A stretch of 64,000 bases of DNA from Noviherbaspirillum massiliense JC206 (GTDB lineage: Bacteria > Pseudomonadota > Gammaproteobacteria > Burkholderiales > Burkholderiaceae_D), in NCBI RefSeq assembly GCF_000312045.1, contig NZ_HE978635.1, positions 897,296 to 961,295 of the forward strand, read 5' to 3'. The notes below the pieces were generated by a model that worked only from the letters and a program-made list of their open reading frames with translations, was not told where the DNA came from and did no database searches. Of this stretch, positions 38,260 through 46,157 are shown piece after piece. The position numbers and the translations under genes are program-made. The first letter of the stretch is position 1; each line of letters starts with the position of its first letter.

Positions 38260-38402
38260 CCGGTAACCATGCGGCCGTGGATCGGCACGGCTTTCGAGGC
38301 GGCACCGCCACATTGGGCGGCACCATTTTTCCAGCGAGATTATTCAGCAATGCCTGTTCCCGCCTGCCGGGACAGGGAACAGTTCACTGGCACGGGAATG
38401 CC

Positions 38403-39434
38403 ATGGAAGAATCAGTCGTTACGAGAATCGAAGGAAGCCCGGCCGAGATCGGGGAAGCGTTGGGCCGCCTGGCCCGGCCCGTGATGCCTGCGCTGCTGGC
38501 GAACAGCAGCACATGGGCGCAATTGCAGCCATGGCGCGGCCATCAACGGCTCGACGCAATGATGGGCATGACCCGGGACATGCTGCCCGAGTGCTGGGAC
38601 GAATTGCAGGGAATGGCGCAAGGCATCGGCATGGATGCTGCGGACCTGTTCCTCTGGAATTGCCGCGCCGATCTGCAGGGCCACGGCCCGGACGAGAGCA
38701 GCTGTGTCGCCGTCCATCGCCTGGCCAATTCCATGATTGCGCAAAAGGTGGCGAACGATCTGCGGCCGGAGGGACATTGCCGCATCGTGGATGTGCAGCC
38801 GCACAATCGCCCCGGATTCCTCGCCCTGTATTGTCCGGGCACCTTGCCGGGGCATGCGTTTGCGGCGAACCGGCGCGGACTGGTGCAGGCGGTCAATCTC
38901 CTGGATGTACCGGAACCGGCTGAAGGCGTGCCCAGCATGATGCTGTGCCGGGCCCTGCTTGGCGCCGCCACCTTTGCCGATGCGCTGGACCTGATGGAAT
39001 TGCCGCGTGCCGGTGCCGCCCACCATCTGCTCGGCTGGGCCGGCGAGTTCATCATGCTCAGCATCGAAGCCACGCCCGGCACGCGCTCGGTGGAACCCGT
39101 GGTGCGCGGCTATGGCCATGCCAATCATCTGGTGCACAGGGAAGCGCAGCCCGATGCGCAAACCATCACGCCGTCCTCACGCAAGCGGCAGGGACGCATG
39201 GCGGAGCTGCTCAAGACCCTGCCCGATTTTCCGGAAGAGCGTGAACTGCTCGACCTGCTCGACGCCACGGATGAAGGCGCTTCGGGTGCGGTGCCACAAG
39301 CACAGACCAGCGCCGTATTCCGGTTCACGCCGGCGGAAATTCATGTCCATCTGCGGCATTGGCGCGGCACGGAGCAATTGCTGATCCAGGTCGGCCACAA
39401 TACCGTCGCCACGTCGCGTGGCGACGGCTCCTGA
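38403..39434 (+). CDS. C45-family (AAT-like) autoproteolytic hydrolase/acyltransferase
   Basis: A 343-residue protein of the acyl-CoA:6-aminopenicillanate acyltransferase-like Ntn family. The processing/nucleophile site fits DESSCVAVHRL (Cys near residue 101), followed by AANRRGLVQAVNLL and the R-A-L-L-G-A-A-T-F-A-D-A-L-D helix characteristic of the family. Members self-cleave before the Cys and hydrolyse amide bonds; the substrate is unknown. ATG 38403 was chosen as the family start. No signal peptide is present. It stands alone between the Rnk-like gene and the TetR locus. Confidence 0.78.
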   Translation: MEESVVTRIEGSPAEIGEALGRLARPVMPALLANSSTWAQLQPWRGHQRLDAMMGMTRDMLPECWDELQGMAQGIGMDAADLFLWNCRADLQGHGPDESSCVAVHRLANSMIAQKVANDLRPEGHCRIVDVQPHNRPGFLALYCPGTLPGHAFAANRRGLVQAVNLLDVPEPAEGVPSMMLCRALLGAATFADALDLMELPRAGAAHHLLGWAGEFIMLSIEATPGTRSVEPVVRGYGHANHLVHREAQPDAQTITPSSRKRQGRMAELLKTLPDFPEERELLDLLDATDEGASGAVPQAQTSAVFRFTPAEIHVHLRHWRGTEQLLIQVGHNTVATSRGDGS

Positions 39435-39673
39435 ACCGGCGGCAGCCGGCCTCACACTCTCCCTTCCCGCCAGGCCCGCCGCCATCTTCCGCACGCTCGC
39501 GGCTGGCTGGAGCCTTCGGACCGGCGCTGCTGGCAACGCTGCATGTCACCTTCCTTGCCTTTGCACTGGCATGAGAGCGAATTGAACTGATCCGAAACCC
39601 GCCGACATCCGCACGTTTGCCCTCCTTCACGCGCTCCTCGGCCCGATGGAAGAGCCATCGACATGCCCAGGTA

Positions 39674-39720
39674 TTGACGCGCCAGGACAATTGCCCTATT
39701 GTCTAGGACGGCTGTCCTAG
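39674..39720 (+). promoter_or_regulatory. Promoter and TetR-type operator upstream of tetR-yciI-tag
   Basis: A -35 box TTGACG (39674-39679) and a -10 box TATTGT (39697-39702) are spaced 17 bases apart. Directly at the expected start lies CTAGGAC-GGCT-GTCCTAG (39703-39720), a perfect 7-bp inverted repeat. The arrangement fits repression by the TetR protein encoded 130 bp downstream. Confidence 0.7.
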
Positions 39721-39852
39721 TAAAAAGAATTAACTCGAAAATAGCCGGCACATCCATTGCTGTGGCCGTGGCGACGCAACCTGCGCGCCTATCCCTTTTA
39801 TCAGGCCGCAGCAACCTGTCATGCAGGCCCGGTCATATGCGAAAGCGAATCA

Positions 39853-40461
39853 ATGAACGACAAGACGACGTACGATCACATCATTGAAGCTGCGGATCGG
39901 CTGTTCTATCAGCAAGGATATGAACATACGTCGTTTTCGGACATTGCGCATGCCGTACAGATTTCGCGCGGCAATTTCTACCATCACTTCAAAGCCAAGG
40001 ATGAAATCCTGAATGCGGTGATAGAGCGGCGCCTGGTTAACACGCGCGCGATGCTGGCGCAGTGGGAAAACGAAGGAACACGGCCAGAGGAACGCATCGG
40101 GAGCTTCATCCATATGCTCATCGGGAACCGGGCCAAGATCAAGCTTTACGGCTGTCCGGTTGGCACCTTGTGCTCCGAACTTGCGAAGCTGGATCACCCC
40201 TCCAAGGCTGACGCAAACAAGCTGTTCACCTTGTTTCGGACCTGGCTGCGCAAACAGTTTGTGCTGCTCGGCTGCAAAGCGAATGCCGATGAGCTGGCGA
40301 TGCACCTTCTCGCCCGCAGCCAGGGCGTTGCTATGCTGGCGAGTGCCTTTCAGGATGAGAAATTCATCAAGCAAGAGGTCCAGCAGATGCTTGACTGGCT
40401 GCGGTCGTGCACGGAAAGTCCCCGGTCCGCTCGACGCGATGAGCGCGAGAGCAGGCAATGA
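39853..40461 (+). CDS. TetR/AcrR-family transcriptional regulator
   Basis: A 202-residue regulator. The HTH is in the first 50 residues: AADRLFYQQGYEHTSFSDIA then ISRGNFYHHFKAKDEIL, typical of TetR. The C-terminal ligand domain has a CPVGTLCSEL segment with two Cys that may sense a reactive compound. ATG 39853 starts the family domain. It precedes a YciI gene (70 bp) and tag (37 bp more), so alkylation or electrophile response is plausible, and the perfect palindrome upstream is its probable own operator. Confidence 0.9.
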   Translation: MNDKTTYDHIIEAADRLFYQQGYEHTSFSDIAHAVQISRGNFYHHFKAKDEILNAVIERRLVNTRAMLAQWENEGTRPEERIGSFIHMLIGNRAKIKLYGCPVGTLCSELAKLDHPSKADANKLFTLFRTWLRKQFVLLGCKANADELAMHLLARSQGVAMLASAFQDEKFIKQEVQQMLDWLRSCTESPRSARRDERESRQ

Positions 40462-40530
40462 AGTTCGTCGCCGCTATGCGTGGCTCACTGAGCGGTCCGT
40501 AACTAATACCAAGAAGAGGAGGGATGTCAG

Positions 40531-40821
40531 ATGTTTGTCGTGCTGCTTAAATTCTCGGGCAACATGGCCCAAGCCAGCCAGTTCATGCAAGGCCACAAGG
40601 ATTGGATCAAACGCGGCTTTGACGACAAGGTGTTCGTATTGGCCGGCAGCCTCCAACCCAATTCAGGCGGCGGTATCCTGGCGCACAATACGACGCTGTC
40701 CGAGCTTCAGGCCAGGCTGAACGATGACCCGTTTGTGAAGGAAGACATCGTCGCAGCGGAGATATTCGAAATCGCACCGTCCAAAGTCGATGAACGGCTG
40801 GCATTTTTGCTCCCGCAATGA
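40531..40821 (+). CDS. YciI-like protein
   Basis: A 96-residue ferredoxin-like protein: MFVVLLKFSG, then a conserved H in MQGHKDWIKRGFDD, the GSLQPNSGGG turn and NDDPFVKEDIVAAEIFEI, the YciI pattern. GAGGAGGGA precedes the ATG. Its position between TetR and tag suggests co-regulation; the reaction is unknown. It differs from the other YciI protein at 9088 by lacking its second conserved His in the DPF block. Confidence 0.85.
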   Translation: MFVVLLKFSGNMAQASQFMQGHKDWIKRGFDDKVFVLAGSLQPNSGGGILAHNTTLSELQARLNDDPFVKEDIVAAEIFEIAPSKVDERLAFLLPQ

Positions 40822-40858
40822 GAGACGCAGTTCGGCTTTCCAGAGAAGAGGATAAAAG

Positions 40859-41470
40859 ATGAGCACGACGATACTTGGCCCGGACGGAAAATCGCGATGC
40901 CGCTGGTGCAGCGCCGCGCCGGAATTCCTCGCATATCACGATACCGAATGGGGGTTCCCGGTCAGCGACGATCAACGCTTGTTCGAGAAACTGAGTTTGG
41001 AAGGTTTTCAATCCGGTCTGAGCTGGCGCACCATTCTCGCCAAGCGCGAGAACTTCCGAGCGGCGTTCCACCATTTCGATTTCAACCGGGTCGCGCGCTT
41101 TACGCAGCGCGATGTGAATCGTCTGCTTCAGGATGAAGGAATCGTTCGCCACCGCGGCAAGATCGAAGCAGTCATCAATAACGCCCGGCGCGCTCAGGAA
41201 CTCGTCGAGCGCGAGGGCTCGCTGGCGGCCTTCATCTGGCGATACGAACCGCCCAAGGAGCACCTCGCAGAACCGCAGACGGTATCGACCTCCACGGAAT
41301 CGCTGGCCCTGTCGAAGGAGCTGAAAAAGCAGGGCTGGAAATTCGTCGGGCCTACCACGGTGTACGCCTTCATGCAGGCAATGGGATTGATTAACGACCA
41401 TGCACATGACTGCGTGGTCAGAGCCAAGGCCGAACTTGCGCGCAAACGTTTCCAGCGTCCAGGACGCTGA
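40859..41470 (+). CDS. tag: DNA-3-methyladenine glycosylase I
   Basis: A 203-residue base-excision repair enzyme. The structural zinc ligands are visible: C14 and H27 (RCRWC...AYHDTEWG) plus H181 and C185 in NDHAHDC. The catalytic region RLFEKLSLEGFQSGLSWRTI and the FVGPTTVYAFMQAMGLINDH block match Tag throughout. It excises 3-methyladenine from alkylated DNA. It follows the YciI gene by 37 bp in the TetR-controlled group. Confidence 0.95.
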   Translation: MSTTILGPDGKSRCRWCSAAPEFLAYHDTEWGFPVSDDQRLFEKLSLEGFQSGLSWRTILAKRENFRAAFHHFDFNRVARFTQRDVNRLLQDEGIVRHRGKIEAVINNARRAQELVEREGSLAAFIWRYEPPKEHLAEPQTVSTSTESLALSKELKKQGWKFVGPTTVYAFMQAMGLINDHAHDCVVRAKAELARKRFQRPGR

Positions 41471-41867
41471 GCGTTCGTCATTGCGCAGCGCCACAGCCTG
41501 CAGGACCGATTTCGCCGGCTTCGAACACGGACCGGCACGTCCCATGTTCGATTGAAGCATTCCTCAACGGAAGCTGAGCACTTTTTGCGGGGCCAATAGG
41601 AGACACTCCGGCCCCTGGCCTGCTGCCCCGAATCGGACCCTCTTGCCTCCCCGGCAAGCTGATGGTGGAATTCCCGGGGCGCCCTTCGCACACCCCCCGT
41701 TGCGGCGAAGCATTTTCAGATGCGACCATCGGCGCAAGTCCGTCGCACCGACATTGCTGCTCGCACCCCTGCTCATTCCTGTGTATGATCTGCTAACGTT
41801 TTTCCCTTCTGATATCTCGTCGGGCCTGGTTGAAAAGGTTTCCCAATTTCATTTCCCGCACAACTCC
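41471..41867. other. Intergenic stretch before the KaiC-like gene
   Basis: About 400 bp. A plus-strand frame leading into the KaiC-like gene is open from 41643, but its residues show no homology and lack a ribosome site, so no gene is called. No hairpin with a T-run was found after tag. Confidence 0.5.
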
Positions 41868-43364
41868 ATGACCCAGCAAAACGTTTCGGCCAGTGCCTTT
41901 TTATCGAGTGGAATCCCCGGTCTCGATGATGTATTGCGGGGCGGCTTTAGCCGTGATCGGCTTTACCTGATCGAGGGCTCTCCCGGTTCAGGCAAGACCA
42001 CCCTCGCTCTCCAGTTTCTCATCGAAGGAGCGAAGCAAGGCGAGCCGGTGCTGTACATCACGCTGTCCGAGACGAAGACGGAACTGCAAGCAGTCGCGGC
42101 CTCCCATGACCTGTCACTGGACGGCATGCATATCCATGAAGTGCTGCCATCGGAAAGCATTCTCAATCCGGAAGAGCAGTACACGATCTTCCATCCGACG
42201 GACGTAGAGATGAGTGCGACGACAAACGACATTCTCTCGGTCATGGACGCGGTACAGCCGACCCGCGTCGTGCTCGATTCACTGTCGGAGTTGCAGCTTC
42301 TTGCATCCAGTTCGCTGATGTATCGTCGCCAGGTACTCGCACTCAAGCAGTATTTTGCAAACCGCTCGTGCACCGCATTGCTGCTGGATGACCGAACCGC
42401 GGTTGATGGCGATTTGCAGGTGCGCAGTATCGCTCATGGCGTGATCAGTCTGGAGCGGATGGCGACCGATTATGGCGGTATCCGCCGCCGGCTCGAGATC
42501 ATCAAATATCGCGGCATTGCATTTCGCGAAGGTGTGCACGACTACAAAATCCAGCACGGCGGCATTGTCATTTTCCCGCGACTGGTCGCTGCCGAGTCGC
42601 GTGAAGCGTTTCGTCAGAAGCAGTTTGGCAGCGGTCTGCCTGAACTCGACGAACTGCTGGGTGGCGGGATCGAAGAAGGCACCAGCACCCTGATCGCAGG
42701 ACCGCCCGGCACTGGCAAATCCTCGTTGGCGGCGCAGTTCGCTGCTGCTGCGCTTCAGCGTCAGGAACGGGCAGCGCTATTCCTTTTTGAGGAAGCCACG
42801 TCCACATTTCTGAACCGTGCGGATAGTCTGGGCATCGATTTGCGTTCGCATCTGTCGACTGGCCAGCTGTCATTGACGCAAATTGATCCAGCCCAGCTCA
42901 CTCCAGGCGAGTTCGTTCACGCCGTTTGCGAGGTGTCTGTTCAAGGCGCAAAAGTCGTCGTGGTAGACAGTCTGAACGGGTTTTTGCATGCGATGCCCAA
43001 TGAGAAGCTGCTTGCGACACATTTGCATGAACTGCTGACTTATCTCGGACAGCGTGGCGTAGTCACCTTTTTGATCGGGGTGCAGCAAGGAATGCTTGGC
43101 AATAATATGAGCACGGCAGTCGATGCCAGCTACATTGCCGACAACGTCATTTTGCTTCGTTATTTTGAAGCGAGTGGCGAGGTACGACAGGCGATTTCCG
43201 TATTCAAGAAGCGCGTTGGACGGCACGAACGAACCATCCGACAAATGTCCATTACATCCACTGGAATCCAGGTTGGTCCGGTATTGAAGCACTTTCACGG
43301 CGTGCTGACCGGTTTGCCCCAATTTGAAGAGGCACCAGATAAAAATCGCGGGCCACATGACTGA
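41868..43364 (+). CDS. KaiC-family double-domain ATPase
   Basis: A 498-residue protein with two RecA/KaiC domains. The N-terminal domain opens with SGIPGLDDVLRGGF and Walker A GSPGSGKTT (residues 37-45), with Walker B VVLDSLSE; the second begins SGLPELDELLGGGIEEG with Walker A GPPGTGKSS (278-286) and Walker B KVVVVDSLNGF. Unlike cyanobacterial clock KaiC, no KaiA/KaiB genes are adjacent. Its stop overlaps the start of a hybrid histidine kinase by 8 bases, so the two are translationally coupled, a pairing seen for KaiC-like proteins that steer two-component signalling. Confidence 0.93.
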   Translation: MTQQNVSASAFLSSGIPGLDDVLRGGFSRDRLYLIEGSPGSGKTTLALQFLIEGAKQGEPVLYITLSETKTELQAVAASHDLSLDGMHIHEVLPSESILNPEEQYTIFHPTDVEMSATTNDILSVMDAVQPTRVVLDSLSELQLLASSSLMYRRQVLALKQYFANRSCTALLLDDRTAVDGDLQVRSIAHGVISLERMATDYGGIRRRLEIIKYRGIAFREGVHDYKIQHGGIVIFPRLVAAESREAFRQKQFGSGLPELDELLGGGIEEGTSTLIAGPPGTGKSSLAAQFAAAALQRQERAALFLFEEATSTFLNRADSLGIDLRSHLSTGQLSLTQIDPAQLTPGEFVHAVCEVSVQGAKVVVVDSLNGFLHAMPNEKLLATHLHELLTYLGQRGVVTFLIGVQQGMLGNNMSTAVDASYIADNVILLRYFEASGEVRQAISVFKKRVGRHERTIRQMSITSTGIQVGPVLKHFHGVLTGLPQFEEAPDKNRGPHD

Positions 43365-44883
43365 CCTGGCAGAACAGCGGATCCTGATTCATGCGCCAGT
43401 TGGAAAAGACGCCGAGCTTGCAGCGAACGTACTGAATCGAGCCGGTTTTTCCTGTGTCATATGCCGGACGTTTCCGGAATTAATGGATGAACTGGACAAA
43501 GGCGCAGGGGCTATCCTCGCCGCCGAAGAGGCTCTGCCCGTGTCTGCATCTGCACCGCTTACCGAATTTATCACCGCCCAGCCAACCTGGTCTGATTTGC
43601 CCATACTGCTTCTCACCAGGTCCGGCGGCGACACGCCATGGATCAAGGGAGCGTATGAGCACCTGGGAAACGTGACACTGCTGGAGCGCCCCATCCGCGT
43701 GCCCACCTTGATCAGTGCCGTTCGCGCAGCATTGCGTGCACGATCGAAGCAGTACGAAATTCGATTGGCGGATCAGCGCAAGGATGAATTCCTGGCGATG
43801 CTGGCGCACGAACTCCGTAATCCCCTGGCGCCGATCGGCGCCGCTGCCCAGTTGCTGGAATTGGTCTCGGCGGACGCGGACAGGGTAAAGAAAACCGGCG
43901 AAATCATTTCCCGTCAGGTTGAGCACATGACCGGCCTGATCGACGATCTGCTGGATATTGCCCGCGTGACGAGGAAGCTGATCAAGCTGGTCAAGGGGCC
44001 GGTCGATGTCCGGCAAGTTCTGTCGGAAGCCGTGGAGCAAGTCAATCCGCTGATCAGGCAGCGGCAACATGATCTGGTGCTCCATCTGTCGCCTGATCCG
44101 GCCATTGTGCTGGGAGACTACAAGCGGCTGGTGCAGGTAGTCGTCAATCTGCTCAATAACGCCGCGAAGTACACGCCGGAGAGCGGGCATATCTCGGTGC
44201 ACTTGCGCGTCCCGGCCGATGAGGTGGTGCTGGAGGTTTCGGATAACGGCATCGGCATGGACCCGGAACTGGTCGTTCGCATCTTTGACCTGTTCTCGCA
44301 GGGGAAACGGAATTCGGATCGCGCACAGGGGGGCTTGGGCTTGGGCCTTTCGCTGGTCAAGAACCTGGTTGAGTTACATGGCGGGAAGGTGTGGGCGAAG
44401 AGTGAGGGCCCAGGCAAAGGCAGCACATTTACCGTTCACCTGCCACGACTGGCAAGCGATTCTCCCGGTGCGCCTGACTACCCAGCCGCGAAGGAGCAGG
44501 TATCCCGCACCGTTCAGCCATTGCGCGTGCTGGTGGTGGATGACAATGTCGATGCTGCCAACATGATGGACATGCTGCTCAATGCCTCGGGACACGAAGC
44601 AGCCACCGAATATACCGCTTCCAAGGCTCTCGAGCACGCCCAGCGAACACCGCCCCAAATCTGCCTGCTTGATATCGGTTTGCCTGATATGGATGGTTAT
44701 GAGCTGGCGCGGCGGTTGCGAGTGATGCCGGAAATGGAGAAAGCGGTTCTCATTGCAGTAACCGGGTACGGGCAGGAACAGGATAAGAAAAAATCAAATG
44801 AAGCCGGATTCGACTATCACCTGGTGAAGCCGATCAATACCGCAAAGCTGCTGGCGTTGCTCGCGCAAATTCGCGTCGCCTGA
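43357..44883 (+). CDS. Hybrid histidine kinase with pseudo-receiver N-terminus and C-terminal receiver
   Basis: A 508-residue soluble signalling protein. Residues 1-125 resemble a receiver fold (RILIHAPVGKDAELAANVL, GAILAAEEALP), but the phospho-acceptor Asp is absent (Ala/Glu there). The kinase core has H151 in LAMLAHELRNPLAPI, N box NLLNNAAKYT, DNGIGM and GGLGLGLSL. A true receiver follows with D439 in LLDIGLPDMDG and the late K of HLVKPI. No membrane span. It is coupled to the KaiC-like gene. A pseudo-receiver is a natural candidate for binding the ATPase; that is inference. Confidence 0.93.
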   Translation: MTDLAEQRILIHAPVGKDAELAANVLNRAGFSCVICRTFPELMDELDKGAGAILAAEEALPVSASAPLTEFITAQPTWSDLPILLLTRSGGDTPWIKGAYEHLGNVTLLERPIRVPTLISAVRAALRARSKQYEIRLADQRKDEFLAMLAHELRNPLAPIGAAAQLLELVSADADRVKKTGEIISRQVEHMTGLIDDLLDIARVTRKLIKLVKGPVDVRQVLSEAVEQVNPLIRQRQHDLVLHLSPDPAIVLGDYKRLVQVVVNLLNNAAKYTPESGHISVHLRVPADEVVLEVSDNGIGMDPELVVRIFDLFSQGKRNSDRAQGGLGLGLSLVKNLVELHGGKVWAKSEGPGKGSTFTVHLPRLASDSPGAPDYPAAKEQVSRTVQPLRVLVVDDNVDAANMMDMLLNASGHEAATEYTASKALEHAQRTPPQICLLDIGLPDMDGYELARRLRVMPEMEKAVLIAVTGYGQEQDKKKSNEAGFDYHLVKPINTAKLLALLAQIRVA

Positions 44884-44938
44884 CGCGGAACTGTCGCTGG
44901 ACAATTCATTGTATGTCCGCTCCCGTAACACAGGGCAG

Positions 44939-45030
44939 GCTGCTTCGGAATGCGGCGGAGCGGCAACCTGCAGATTCTTGCCCGGTTTGGCCTTGATCTC
45001 ATCCGGCATTGCGCCTTGCATGCGCCAGTG
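44939..45030 (-). pseudogene. Fragment of a SAM-methyltransferase 3' region
   Basis: The minus strand encodes a peptide (AMPDEIKAKPGKNLQVAAPP followed by HSEAA) closely matching residues near the C-terminus of the methyltransferase at 59383-60099 (GATADEIKAKLGKILQGADPP then HSEAA). DNA identity is high over about 90 bp. There is no start and no catalytic domain. It is a relic of a duplicated or transferred copy. Confidence 0.8.
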
Positions 45031-45043
45031 CTACCCCGGGGAA

Positions 45044-45095
45044 GTAGGGTGCGCCGTGCGCACCATGCAAGCTCGGTGCGCATGGCGCACCCTAC
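45044..45095. repeat. 52-bp palindromic dispersed repeat, copy 3
   Basis: GTAGGGTGCGCC ... GGCGCACCCTAC arms of 21 bases with one mismatch around ATGCAAGCTC. It lies 13 bp after the methyltransferase relic, between the kinase and the AraC gene. Confidence 0.9.
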
Positions 45096-45238
45096 TGTTG
45101 TTTCCTTTAAGGGTTGTGGAAAGCGCTTGTGTAATTGGTCGTTTATGCGTCCTTGGCTTTGCTGGCAAATACAGGGTGGCAGCTGCGTGCCGGCCTTCCT
45201 TGAAAACGCGGAAAGGTGCGCACTCGGACGACCTTGAT

Positions 45239-46030
45239 CTATCGGTAGAACGCCGACGGCGATACGCCGAAGTGACGCCGGAACATCGCGGCGAAGGCGC
45301 TCTGGCTGGAATATCCACAGTTAAGAGCAACCTCGACGCCCTTCTTGCCCTCGGCAATTTCTCTGAGCGCAGACAAGAGCCGGGCCTGTTCGCGCCACTG
45401 GGAGAAGGTCATGCCGGTTTCCTGTGCAAAGAGGCGGTGAAGCGTCCTCTCTCCCATCCCTGTCGCCTCGGCCCACTCCCTGGCGTTCGAACGGTCGCCA
45501 GGCTGCTCTATTAACGACTGGCACATCGTTCTGAGCCTCGGGTCGCTCGGCATCGGCAAATGCAGAGGAATCTCGCTCGAGACCTTCAGCTCATCGATAA
45601 GCAATCCGACGAGTCGCTCGTCTCTCGCGCTGATCTCGCGATCCAGCGGGATTCGGACTGCTTCCACCAATAGCTCCCGCAGGAGCGGTGACACATTGAT
45701 AACGCCGGTTTGCCCGGGAAGACCGGGCACTGCACCGGCATCAATGTAGGCCGTGCGCATCTCCACGTCCCCGGACATGGTGACGTTGTGACGCAGACCG
45801 GCAACCATCCATAATGCGCGATTCGAGGGAACCACCCAGGACCCTGCCTCCGAATGCACGATCATCACGCCTTTGATGGCATAGAGAAGCTGCCCTCTCG
45901 GGTGCGAATGCCATCCGGTCGAAGCACCGGCGGGCCACATGTTTTCCAAAGCAACCAACAGTCGCGGAAGGTCGTGGAAATCCCGGTGCTTTTCGAAGTC
46001 CCGGTGCTTTGCTGGCATCTTCATCGGCAT
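45239..46030 (-). CDS. AraC-family regulator with N-terminal cupin domain
   Basis: A 263-residue regulator. The cupin part has WHSHPRGQLLYAIKG and a VVPSNRALWMVAGLRHNV strand; the C-terminal double HTH contains GMGERTLHRLFAQETGMTF and CGYSSQSAFAAMFRRHFGVSP. The layout matches the NimR/YdeC type, which control neighbouring MFS exporters. The N-terminus starts with a tandem duplication (KHRDFE KHRDFH) caused by an 18-bp direct repeat. It is divergent from the fsr-type exporter 127 bp away and probably controls it. Confidence 0.9.
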   Translation of the reverse strand: MPMKMPAKHRDFEKHRDFHDLPRLLVALENMWPAGASTGWHSHPRGQLLYAIKGVMIVHSEAGSWVVPSNRALWMVAGLRHNVTMSGDVEMRTAYIDAGAVPGLPGQTGVINVSPLLRELLVEAVRIPLDREISARDERLVGLLIDELKVSSEIPLHLPMPSDPRLRTMCQSLIEQPGDRSNAREWAEATGMGERTLHRLFAQETGMTFSQWREQARLLSALREIAEGKKGVEVALNCGYSSQSAFAAMFRRHFGVSPSAFYR

Positions 46031-46157
46031 GGCAGGAATTCTACATCTTCAGGCAGATTGGCGTGAGACGGCCTTGTTCAATCCCCCTACACTTGACGAC
46101 TATTGGCGCATGAAGCGCACCCTTCGTCTATAAGCTTTTGCATTCCGTGACCGACCC

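Noticed and set aside
41868-43364. Circadian clock KaiABC locus
   Set aside because: No kaiA or kaiB gene is adjacent; only a KaiC-like ATPase and a kinase are present.
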